Of a DNA stretch of 6,257 nt, positions 1 to 6,008 are shown piece after piece. A program made the position numbers and the translations under genes. Location: contig CAZWAT010000165.1 in NCBI GenBank assembly GCA_964632015.1, positions 1-6,257 on the forward strand, written 5' to 3'. This DNA is from JAAYCO01 sp964632015 (GTDB lineage: Bacteria; Planctomycetota; Phycisphaerae; SM23-33). Within the stretch, counting starts at the first letter, position 1; the number at the start of each line of letters is the position of its first letter. The notes under the pieces are model-generated. The model had not been told where the DNA came from and ran no database searches. It was given only the letters and a program-made list of their open reading frames with translations.

Positions 1-925
1 GCAGTTGTTCCAAGTCGCGCCGAAGAGCAAGCGAGGTGTAGTATTCGCCCTGACCAAGGGTGATTCTTCGGGCAAGCTCCGAATCGCCGAAGATGGTGTT
101 GCCCACGAACGATACCTGGTTCACGCGGAATCGAGGCCCCTCGTCAATCACGAATATCAGCTTGACGTTTTTGCGGTCGGGGCTGAATTCGCGCTGGGCG
201 CCAACCTGCACTTCAAGAAAACCATCTTCGATATACATCGTGCGGATGGTCTGGATATCCTGCTCTACCTGTTTGTCGTCAAGAAAGCCCTTGGTGAATG
301 GCCAGATTCTAGTGCCCGAAGCTACACTGAACTTCAGCTTGATGTTGGCGAAGTGCGTGTTTCCGCGGAACCTTATCTTGCGGGTGCGAACTAACGGGCC
401 TTCAACGATATTGTAGATCACTTCATTCTGCGCAAGGGTGTCCTGGTCGACTTCGACAGTAACGAAATAGTAACCCTCGGCGCGATACTTGGCGATCAGC
501 GCTTCCCTTCCCGCCTGCACTGCCTGGATGGTGAAAGGCGAGCCTTCAGAAAACGCCAGCTCCTTCACCAGCATGCCCTCTTTTATCCGGTCATTGCCAC
601 GTATCTCCAACCGGTCCACGACGGGCCTCTCGACAACCGCAAATGTAATTACCTGCCCCTGCGGAGTCTGAACCACCTGCGCGTTGACGCTGGTGAATCT
701 TCCTGTCGCCAATAGGCGTTGCACATCGGCGCCGATAACGCTCTCGTCGAAAAAATCCCCGGCGTGAATGCGAATGTACGAAAGAACCGCCCCATCACTC
801 ATGTGCACATTGCCTGATACGCGAACGTCAGCGACGGTCGGCGCTGATTCAGTCGCCTGTCCAATGGCGGCGGAGGTCAGACACCCTCCCACCAGGATCA
901 CGCAAGCAATTTGAAGGTATTTCAC
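1..925 (-). CDS. bamA: BamA-like outer membrane protein assembly factor, N-terminal part (3' end beyond left edge)
   Basis: The reverse strand is open from a GTG at 925 to the left edge: 308 codons in one frame with no stop. The product starts with a signal peptide (K2, hydrophobic residues 4-21, plausible cleavage after GQA, residue 23). Consecutive POTRA-type units follow, at about 31-101, 103-176 and 180-264, with a fourth starting near 267. Each opens with a beta strand ending in a GN or GNT turn (SGNV 37-40, RGND 109-112, RGNT 187-190, VGNT 274-277) and three close with strands such as VVERP, IVEGP and IDEGP. This is the periplasmic part of BamA/Omp85 proteins, which fold and insert beta-barrel proteins into the outer membrane. 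The barrel would lie outside the window. GTG was chosen because GGGGAG (931-936) sits 5 nt before it and the signal peptide begins there. A C15 after VGG resembles a weak lipobox, but lipidation is not expected for BamA. A related Omp85/TamA-type protein remains possible without the C-terminus. Confidence 0.87.
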   Translation of the reverse strand, partial: MKYLQIACVILVGGCLTSAAIGQATESAPTVADVRVSGNVHMSDGAVLSYIRIHAGDFFDESVIGADVQRLLATGRFTSVNAQVVQTPQGQVITFAVVERPVVDRLEIRGNDRIKEGMLVKELAFSEGSPFTIQAVQAGREALIAKYRAEGYYFVTVEVDQDTLAQNEVIYNIVEGPLVRTRKIRFRGNTHFANIKLKFSVASGTRIWPFTKGFLDDKQVEQDIQTIRTMYIEDGFLEVQVGAQREFSPDRKNVKLIFVIDEGPRFRVNQVSFVGNTIFGDSELARRITLGQGEYYTSLALRRDLEQL

Positions 926-930
926 GGTTT

Positions 931-936
931 CTCCCC
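931..936 (-). promoter_or_regulatory. Shine-Dalgarno sequence of bamA
   Basis: GGGGAG on the minus strand lies 5 nt upstream of the GTG at 925. It decides the start of this gene, which has no ATG near the signal peptide. Its outermost G (936) can pair in the adjacent hairpin. Confidence 0.7.
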
Positions 937-958
937 GGGCGGCTTATATGCCTGCCCG
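936..958 (-). promoter_or_regulatory. Hairpin in the bamA 5' leader touching the ribosome binding site
   Basis: The minus-strand RNA can fold into an 8-bp GC-rich stem (950-958 with 936-943), with one bulged A (opposite-strand T953) and a 6-nt AU loop (944-949). The outer base pair uses the first G of the Shine-Dalgarno sequence. There is no U-run after it, so it is not an intrinsic terminator. It could tune bamA translation; this role is inferred. Confidence 0.45.
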
Positions 959-992
959 TGCATAGGTGCTGATAGTGTTCTCACCGAGGAAA

Positions 993-1021
993 AAGTTAAC
1001 TGCACACGCTCGCAAAGTCAA
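993..1021 (-). promoter_or_regulatory. Likely sigma70-type promoter of bamA
   Basis: On the minus strand TTGACT (1016-1021, 5 of 6 to consensus) is followed after exactly 17 nt by TAACTT (993-998, 3 of 6). It lies in the 144-bp gap between tadA and bamA. Transcription would begin near 986 and give a leader of about 61 nt. The -10 box is weak, so the exact start is uncertain. Confidence 0.45.
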
Positions 1022-1069
1022 TCAACTTCCTATGGCGCAGCATGTTGCGGCAATGTCATTTATGGTATG

Positions 1070-1549
1070 TCATTTCTTGCCTAGTGCCCGTTGGGCGGCG
1101 AAGAAATCACTGAGTCTGCGCGAGCACTGATCGGCCAGCACACCGGATGTGACGGTTAGCTGGTGATTGAGCCTCGAATCGGTGCAGATGTTGTAGAGAG
1201 TGTCAACCGCTCCGGCCTTGGGATCTGTCGCGCCGTAGACCAGTAGAGGAATTCTGGCGAGAACTATCGCCCCGGCGCACATGCAGCATGGTTCCAGCGT
1301 GACAACGAGGGTGCAGCCTGTGAGCCGCCAGTCGCCCAATGCCCTCGCTGCCGATCTGATGGCGAGCATTTCGGCGTGGGCCGTCGGGTCGTTGTCGATG
1401 ATGCGACGATTATGAGCCTGCGCGATAACCTTATCATTCCGCACGACCACTGCGCCAATGGGCACATCGCCAAGGGCGCTTGCCTGGTCCGCCTGCTCCA
1501 ATGCCAGGCGCATCCATTGTAAATGGGAGGGATCGGCTTGAGAATTCAT
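1070..1549 (-). CDS. tadA: tRNA-specific adenosine(34) deaminase TadA
   Basis: This 159-residue cytidine/deoxycytidylate deaminase-fold enzyme converts A34 to inosine in the anticodon of tRNA-Arg(ACG), letting that tRNA read several arginine codons. The zinc site is complete: H58-A-E60 (ligand and catalytic glutamate) and P87-C-C-M-C91, with C88 and C91 as the other ligands. The substrate-side segments expected of TadA are present: GDVPIGAVVV at 27-36, AHNRR at 45-49, DPTAHAE at 54-60, and AGAIVLARI followed by VYGATDPKAGAV in the second half. The length is normal for bacterial TadA. The C-terminal wording (LYN...DSRLNHQ...GVL...C...LSDFF) recalls planctomycete homologues. It starts 31 bp after korB on the same strand and 144 bp before bamA. 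No Shine-Dalgarno sequence precedes the ATG; a promoter with a -10 box 6 nt before the ATG suggests a leaderless transcript. Other cytosine or guanine deaminases are much less likely given the TadA-specific segments. Confidence 0.95.
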   Translation of the reverse strand: MNSQADPSHLQWMRLALEQADQASALGDVPIGAVVVRNDKVIAQAHNRRIIDNDPTAHAEMLAIRSAARALGDWRLTGCTLVVTLEPCCMCAGAIVLARIPLLVYGATDPKAGAVDTLYNICTDSRLNHQLTVTSGVLADQCSRRLSDFFAAQRALGKK

Positions 1550-1555
1550 ACGGCT

Positions 1556-1584
1556 ATATTATCGCCCGGTGGTACGGGGATCAA
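1556..1584 (-). promoter_or_regulatory. Possible leaderless promoter of tadA
   Basis: On the minus strand TTGATC (1579-1584, overlapping the korB stop codon) is followed after 17 nt by TAATAT (1556-1561), then 6 nt, then the tadA ATG at 1549. An overlapping alternative -10, GATAAT (1558-1563), would move the start by about 2 nt. Transcription would begin at or within a few bases of the A of the ATG. No purine-rich ribosome binding site lies between. Confidence 0.45.
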
Positions 1585-2384
1585 CTGACCAGTGTCCCGG
1601 TTTTGAGTACCGGCAACTGGGATTCAAACCCCGGCCTCTTCGAGCGATAGTACACGCCGATGGGAATCTCGTCTCCCCAGCGAAACGCCAGTTCCAGCGC
1701 GCCGGCGCGGTCGTATGGATCGTGCGCGGGGTCGATTGGTTTTACTCGCTGGCGGTACCAACTGAAGGTGTTGACCTTGTTGAAGGTGACGCAAGGTTGA
1801 AGTATTTCCAGCAGGGCGAACCCATCTACCTTCATCGCCTCGATCATCATTGCCTTGAGATGTTCAAAGTCGCCGCTGAACGACCTGGCCACGAAGGAGG
1901 CGTCGGCAACAATCGCAGCCGCCATTGCCTGGAATGGAGCGGACATCACACCATGAGATTGAAGCAGCGTCATAAACCCTGAATCGCTCGTCGGCGAAGC
2001 CTGCCCTTTGGTCAGGCCATATACCTGGTTATTGTGGACAAAGCAATGAATGCCTATATTTCTTCTCATGGCGTGCAGCAGGTGGTTGCCTCCCTCCCCG
2101 TACATGTCTCCGTCGCCGCTTGTAACCACTACTTCCAGACTATGATTCGCCAGCTTTATTCCTGTCGCCGCCGGTATCGCCCTTCCATGCAGGCCGTTGA
2201 ATACGTTCGCGTTTCCATCGATGTAGTGGGGCAGCTTGGCGGCCTGTCCTATCCCACTCACCAGCACCAGCCTGCGACGGTCGACGTGGGCCTCTTCAAT
2301 TGCGGCGTTGAAAGCCTTTAAAATTCCAAAGTTCCCGCATCCGGGACACCATGCGGGTTTTGTATCTGCCTTGGCGAGATTCAT
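1581..2384 (-). CDS. korB: 2-oxoacid:ferredoxin oxidoreductase, beta (TPP-binding) subunit
   Basis: This 267-residue subunit binds thiamine pyrophosphate and normally one [4Fe-4S] cluster. With KorA it catalyses 2-oxoacid + CoA + oxidised ferredoxin to acyl-CoA + CO2 + reduced ferredoxin in the cytoplasm. Visible signatures are W12-CPGCGNFG (C13, C16), GLHGRA (64-69), the TPP/Mg motif G90-DGD-93 with N118-N119, the block VYGLTKGQASPTS (121-133), and QPCVTFN (C198). The usual third cluster cysteine, in SGIGC, is replaced: the sequence reads SGIGQAAKLPHY with Q47. The start at 2384 is chosen because AAGGAG (2391-2396) lies 6 nt upstream, the ATG overlaps the korA stop (ATGA), and family homology starts just there. 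The frame stays open for 80 codons upstream, but only as a shadow of korA. The symbol follows general use for this family; whether the substrate is 2-oxoglutarate, pyruvate or another oxoacid cannot be told from this sequence. Confidence 0.93.
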   Translation of the reverse strand: MNLAKADTKPAWCPGCGNFGILKAFNAAIEEAHVDRRRLVLVSGIGQAAKLPHYIDGNANVFNGLHGRAIPAATGIKLANHSLEVVVTSGDGDMYGEGGNHLLHAMRRNIGIHCFVHNNQVYGLTKGQASPTSDSGFMTLLQSHGVMSAPFQAMAAAIVADASFVARSFSGDFEHLKAMMIEAMKVDGFALLEILQPCVTFNKVNTFSWYRQRVKPIDPAHDPYDRAGALELAFRWGDEIPIGVYYRSKRPGFESQLPVLKTGTLVS

Positions 2385-4060
2385 TTCGTACTCCTTGAGG
2401 ACAACCCTGTGATTTGTTCGACGATGTACCCCGCAGTGAACGGCAGGCCGTCGTAGCGAAGACAATGTTCGCATTTGTCGATAACCCCCGCCTGTCTCAA
2501 TATCGACGCGAACTGTCCCGTTGAGTTGCCCTCGACAACGACAATACGCGGGGGGTTGCGCAGATGCCGGCGGCAAAGATCGCCGTTTATCGGCCAGACC
2601 TGCGCGAAGTGAACCAGTCGCCACGCCTCGCCCGCCTGGATGAGCGCGTCAATCGCCTCTCGGCAGGGGCCTAGCGACGATCCCCAGCAGACCATGACAT
2701 TGTCGGCGTCGGGATGACCAAGCTCCACGGGAGGCAACATGCGGGAGGTGAGTCCTTCTCCTTTTCGCATGCGTTTGTTGTGCTGCTCGATGTGATCGCC
2801 CAGCAGGTCTTCGCTGATGTGCCCGATTGAGTCATGCTCGTCAGAGTCAACCACAACGAACGCCTCCCCGCCGGGAACGGCACGCGGGGAAACGCCGCTG
2901 TCTGTGATGGAATAACGGTGGTAATCGCCACCAACCGAGACAACGTGAAAATCAACAGGGCGAGCATCGGCCCGGGGGGGTTCGATGTTCTTCTCGGCGT
3001 CCTGAAGAAACTGGTCGGTCAGGATGATCACCGGCGTCTGGTACTCCATCGCCAGCGCGAATGCGTGGCGGGCCAGCGAGAAGCATTCCTCGTGCGAGCC
3101 GGGAGCAAGCACCGCCTTGGGAAATTCCCCATGCCCGGCGTATATGGCGAATTGCAGATCCGCCTGGGCTGTGCGCGTAGGCAGACCTGTCGCCGGGCCG
3201 GGGCGCTGGGCAAGCAGAATCACAACGGGTAGTTCGAGCATTCCCGCCAGCGATACGCCCTCGACCATCAATGCGAACCCACCTCCGCTGGTGACTGTCA
3301 TGGACGGCGCCCCTGCGTACGCGCTGCCGCAGACCATGTTAACGGCGGCTATTTCATCTTCCGCCTGCTCGACAAGTATCCCGTGATCGTCAGCGACCTC
3401 GGCAAGATAGTTGAGTGTGGCCGTGGAGGGGGTCATCGGATAGGCGGTAACGAATTTCACGCCCGCGGTGACCGCGCCGAACCCGATAGCATCCGACCCG
3501 GCCCAGACCTTGTCCCTTCCCAGGTCTATCGGCCTGGCCTCAAGACGTCCCGCGCACGACGCCGCAAGCTCGCCACCCCGACGCGCGGCGCGGAGGTTCT
3601 GTTCGATCAACTCGTCCGACTTGCTCTTGAACTGAATGCGAAGATGGTTGAGCAACTGTATGTTGTCCAGGCCCAGTACGGCGAACACAGCACCCGCTGC
3701 CACAGAATTGGCCATGATGGCGTTGCCCGCCTCTTTAGCTGCCTCGGTGAAGGGAATCGCGTATGCGCCCTTGGCCTCCTTGCCGTCAAACAGAACCACA
3801 CCGTCCGCCATCAATGGGGCGAGTATTTCAAGACCCTCGCTGGTCAGGGCGACCAGCAGGTCAGGATCTTCCCTCCCCGCGAACAGCTCTCGGTCGGAGA
3901 TGCGAATGTCAAACCAGTTCAGGCCACCGCGGATTCGCGACATGTAGCTTTTCGTCGTGAAGACGTGAAAACCGGTCCGTGCAAGTGCTCCCACCAGAAG
4001 GTTTCCGGCGCTTTGCACGCCTTGTCCGGCTTCGCCCGCAATTCGAATGCTGATGTCCAT
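2381..4060 (-). CDS. korA: 2-oxoacid:ferredoxin oxidoreductase, fused gamma-alpha subunit
   Basis: This 559-residue partner of KorB has an N-terminal gamma domain (about 1-175) with the GEAGQGV..AG turn at 9-19 and a TKSYMSRIRGG segment at 36-46. An alpha pyrimidine-binding domain follows (about 185-400), with the family's YPITPST-type motif as YPMTPST (207-213), E236 of EDEIAAV, TSGGGFALM (257-265) and QRPGPATGLPTRT (285-297). The C-terminal domain (about 450-555) ends with VVVEGNSTGQF (507-517) and a Y-D-G-P-F region. This is the two-subunit architecture in which gamma and alpha are fused and no separate ferredoxin-like delta subunit is needed; none is seen here. The start at 4060 was chosen over an in-frame ATG at 4111 because GGAGG lies 4 nt before it and the gamma homology begins at once; the extra 17 residues look non-coding. 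korB follows with a 4-bp overlap. The gene is divergent from mnmG. Substrate specificity is not determined. Confidence 0.94.
   Translation of the reverse strand: MDISIRIAGEAGQGVQSAGNLLVGALARTGFHVFTTKSYMSRIRGGLNWFDIRISDRELFAGREDPDLLVALTSEGLEILAPLMADGVVLFDGKEAKGAYAIPFTEAAKEAGNAIMANSVAAGAVFAVLGLDNIQLLNHLRIQFKSKSDELIEQNLRAARRGGELAASCAGRLEARPIDLGRDKVWAGSDAIGFGAVTAGVKFVTAYPMTPSTATLNYLAEVADDHGILVEQAEDEIAAVNMVCGSAYAGAPSMTVTSGGGFALMVEGVSLAGMLELPVVILLAQRPGPATGLPTRTAQADLQFAIYAGHGEFPKAVLAPGSHEECFSLARHAFALAMEYQTPVIILTDQFLQDAEKNIEPPRADARPVDFHVVSVGGDYHRYSITDSGVSPRAVPGGEAFVVVDSDEHDSIGHISEDLLGDHIEQHNKRMRKGEGLTSRMLPPVELGHPDADNVMVCWGSSLGPCREAIDALIQAGEAWRLVHFAQVWPINGDLCRRHLRNPPRIVVVEGNSTGQFASILRQAGVIDKCEHCLRYDGLPFTAGYIVEQITGLSSRSTK
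2391..2396 (-). promoter_or_regulatory. Shine-Dalgarno sequence of korB, inside the korA 3' end
   Basis: AAGGAG on the minus strand is 6 nt from the korB ATG and is contained in the last codons of korA. With the ATGA stop/start overlap it fits coupled translation of the two subunits at equal amounts. Confidence 0.75.
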
Positions 4061-4064
4061 TAAT

Positions 4065-4069
4065 CCTCC
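4065..4069 (-). promoter_or_regulatory. Shine-Dalgarno sequence of korA
   Basis: GGAGG on the minus strand lies 4 nt before the ATG at 4060. The spacing is a little short but acceptable. It supports this start rather than the upstream ATG at 4111, which has no such motif. Confidence 0.65.
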
Positions 4070-4080
4070 GTTTTCGTGAC

Positions 4081-4110
4081 ATTTTATGCCTGTCGAATGC
4101 AGTTGCGCCA
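4081..4110 (-). promoter_or_regulatory. Possible korAB promoter
   Basis: TAAAAT on the minus strand (4081-4086, 5 of 6 to consensus) would place the transcript start near 4074, 14 nt before the korA ATG. Only a poor -35 match (TGGCGC, 4105-4110, 18-nt spacer) is present. Its -35 region coincides with that of the divergent mnmG promoter, so one factor bound there could affect both. Confidence 0.35.
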
Positions 4111-4134
4111 CATTCGCGCGTCATCGGATATAAT
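4103..4134 (+). promoter_or_regulatory. Likely leaderless promoter of mnmG
   Basis: A perfect TATAAT (4129-4134) lies 6 nt before the mnmG ATG (4141), so the usual start 7 nt past the box falls on the A of the ATG. No ribosome binding site precedes the ATG. The -35 is weak: TTGCGC at 4103-4108 is 20 nt away, and GCGCCA at 4105-4110 is 18 nt away. Confidence 0.55.
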
Positions 4135-4140
4135 CTGCCC

Positions 4141-5967
4141 ATGGTTCAGCAAACGGAAATAGTGGTTGTCGGTGGAGGTCACGCCGGGACGGAGGCGGCG
4201 TGGGCAAGCGCCCGCATGGGTCTGCCCACCGTTCTTGTCACGCTGTCGATTTCCACTGTTGGCAGCATGTCATGCAATCCTGCGATAGGTGGCATCGGCA
4301 AAGGCCAGATGGTGCGCGAGATAGACGCGCTTGGCGGGTTGATGGGCATCGCAGCCGACGCCACAGGCATGCAGTTTCGCGTGTTGAATCGCTCCAAAGG
4401 TCCGGCGGTTCGCGGCCCACGCTGCCAGAGCGATCGCCACGCCTACGCGCGATTCATTCAGCAGGAACTTGCGAAGTGCCCAAATCTGACAATCGTCGAG
4501 GGCGAGGTACAGCAGATAATCGTCAAGTCCCGCCGGGTCCGCGCAGTAAAACTTACCGATGGCAGAATGTTGCCCTGCCGAGCTGCGATAGTGACAGCGG
4601 GGACGTTCCTCAACGGAGTCATGCATCTGGGTGAGAAGATCTGGGAGGGGGGCAGGTACGATGAGCCCGCTTCGACTACACTGGGTGAATCGCTGGCGGA
4701 TATCGGCCTTCAGCCAGCTCGCCTCAAGACGGGCACCTGTCCGCGAATTGCTGCCGATAGCATCGACTACTCGCTGTGCACAAGGCAGGACGGTGACAAC
4801 CCGCCGGAGGGGTTTTCATTTCTAAACGAATCGCTGAATGTTCAGCAGGTTCCTTGTTGGCTTACCGAAACCAACCCTGCTATTCACGAAGCGGTACGCG
4901 AAAACCTGCACAGGGCGCCGCTTTTCACCGGGCAGATTCAATCGACCGGGCCTAGATACTGCCCCAGCTTCGAAACGAAAATCATTCGCTTTCCGGACAA
5001 AAGCAACCACCAGGTCTTTCTTGAGCCCGAGGGTAGAGATACCGACTGGGTTTACGCAAATGGAATCTCCACGTCGCTGCCCCAAGACGTGCAGGATTTC
5101 ATGGTACGCAACATCCCCCCGCTGAGAAACGCCCGCATTCTCTGTTATGGGTATGCCATCGAGTACGACTTCTTCCAGCCGATGCAGTTGAGGGCGACGC
5201 TGGAAACGAAGGTCGTGAAGGGTCTATACCTTGCCGGCCAGGTCAACGGAACCACCGGTTATGAGGAAGCCGCCGCCCAAGGACTCATGGCCGGCGTCAA
5301 CGCGGTTGCCGCACTGACCGGGCGCGAGGAATTCGTGCTTCGGCGCGACCAAGCCTACATCGGCGTGATGATTGACGACCTTGTTACCAAAGGCGTTACC
5401 GAACCCTACCGCATGTTCACAAGCAGGGCTGAGCATCGCTTGCACCTGCGGGGCGACAATGCCGATAGACGACTGTGCGAAATGGGGCGAGAGATCGGAC
5501 TGGTTGATGATCACAGATGGGAGTGTTATCAGTCGCACCTGCGGGCAGGCCAAATGGTACAGTCGCTGCTGCAACAAACACGCGTGGATGGCAAGTGCCT
5601 GTGGGACCTTTTTCAGAACCCCCGAATTACTTTTCAATCGCTTTGCGATCTTGCCCCGGCGGATGTGGCGGACACTCTGCGGTCGCTGGCGGTGGGGCAC
5701 CCGCACATGGTGGATTCATTCGCAAACGACGGGCGATACGCCGGATATGTGCAGCGAGAACAGTTGGCAATTCACCAGCTTGCCCGGATGGATGAGCGGC
5801 TGATCCCGCCTGATATTGACTACAGCGCCATTGTTCACCTGCGGCATGAGGCGCGAGAGAAACTTGTCACGGTTGCACCGAGATCGCTTGGGCAGGCACT
5901 GCGAATAAGCGGCATCACCCCGGCCGATGTCACCGTGCTCGCCATTCACCTTGCTAACAGGCCCTGA
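4141..5967 (+). CDS. mnmG: tRNA uridine-5-carboxymethylaminomethyl(34) synthesis enzyme MnmG (GidA)
   Basis: This complete 608-residue FAD enzyme, with MnmE, adds the (carboxymethyl)aminomethyl group at C5 of wobble uridine-34 using methylene-tetrahydrofolate. The FAD motif GGGHAGTEAA is at 11-20. Further family signatures are CNPAIGGIGKG (45-55), NRSKGPAVRGPR (83-94), TAGTFLNG (152-159), QVPC (C239), GPRYCPS (270-276, C273-274 region), GYAIEYD (337-343), AGQVNGTTGYEEAAAQGL (365-382), IGVMIDDLVTKGVTEPYRMFTSRAEHRL (407-434 region) and DNADRRL (439-445). The C-terminal helical domain (about 530-605) carries YAGY, ERLIPPDIDY and RSLGQALRISGITPAD, as needed for MnmE and tRNA binding. Length is close to E. 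coli MnmG (about 629). The two redox-relevant family cysteines (QVPC and RYCPS) are present. Two conserved spots differ: RLKTGTCPR has Cys200 where Pro is usual, and LCYGYAIEYD replaces the usual RPGYAIEYD. The gene is alone on its strand here, with neither mnmE nor rsmG adjacent. Confidence 0.97.
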   Translation: MVQQTEIVVVGGGHAGTEAAWASARMGLPTVLVTLSISTVGSMSCNPAIGGIGKGQMVREIDALGGLMGIAADATGMQFRVLNRSKGPAVRGPRCQSDRHAYARFIQQELAKCPNLTIVEGEVQQIIVKSRRVRAVKLTDGRMLPCRAAIVTAGTFLNGVMHLGEKIWEGGRYDEPASTTLGESLADIGLQPARLKTGTCPRIAADSIDYSLCTRQDGDNPPEGFSFLNESLNVQQVPCWLTETNPAIHEAVRENLHRAPLFTGQIQSTGPRYCPSFETKIIRFPDKSNHQVFLEPEGRDTDWVYANGISTSLPQDVQDFMVRNIPPLRNARILCYGYAIEYDFFQPMQLRATLETKVVKGLYLAGQVNGTTGYEEAAAQGLMAGVNAVAALTGREEFVLRRDQAYIGVMIDDLVTKGVTEPYRMFTSRAEHRLHLRGDNADRRLCEMGREIGLVDDHRWECYQSHLRAGQMVQSLLQQTRVDGKCLWDLFQNPRITFQSLCDLAPADVADTLRSLAVGHPHMVDSFANDGRYAGYVQREQLAIHQLARMDERLIPPDIDYSAIVHLRHEAREKLVTVAPRSLGQALRISGITPADVTVLAIHLANRP

Positions 5968-5978
5968 ATCCCCCGCGC

Positions 5979-5984
5979 TATAAT
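5979..5984 (+). promoter_or_regulatory. -10 box for the downstream SDR gene
   Basis: A perfect TATAAT lies 11 nt past the mnmG stop codon. Transcription would begin near 5991 and give an 18-nt leader containing the AAGGGG ribosome binding site (5997-6002). No convincing -35 is present, as at the mnmG promoter. Confidence 0.4.
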
Positions 5985-6008
5985 GCAGCATTCAGCAAGG
6001 GGACAAGC

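Noticed and set aside
5..394. Plus-strand open frames at the left edge that could be taken as hypothetical genes.
   Set aside because: The reverse strand carries a continuous POTRA-repeat protein through this region, so these are shadows.
881..925. A lipobox-like VGGC (residues 12-15) in the BamA signal peptide.
   Set aside because: It is a poor match, BamA proteins are not lipoproteins, and a normal cleavage site (GQA) lies eight residues on.
1022..1069. Terminator between tadA and bamA, including the TTGCGGCAA palindrome at 1045-1053.
   Set aside because: The palindrome would leave a one-base loop and no T-run follows on either strand, so no terminator can be supported.
1615..1645. GGTTTGAATCCC on the minus strand resembles a tRNA T-arm.
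   Set aside because: Only a 3-bp stem can form, no acceptor or anticodon arm is found around it, and it lies within the korB coding sequence.
2385..2624. An 80-codon N-terminal extension of KorB.
   Set aside because: It lies entirely inside the korA 3' end, lacks family similarity, and the internal ATG at 2384 has a good ribosome binding site and the ATGA overlap.
3383..4063. A 226-codon plus-strand open frame opposite korA.
   Set aside because: It is antisense to a clearly homologous, motif-rich gene and its translation resembles no family I know. Long antisense frames are expected in GC-rich coding DNA.
4061..4111. A longer KorA start at 4111.
   Set aside because: The added 17 residues do not fit the gamma domain, and GGAGG lies just before the ATG at 4060.
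5949..6000. Inverted repeats CCTTGCT/AGCAAGG (38-nt loop) and CTGAAT/ATTCAG (20-nt loop) around the mnmG end, a possible terminator.
   Set aside because: The stems are short and mutually exclusive in part, the loops are long, there is no T-run, and the region holds the -10 box of the next gene.
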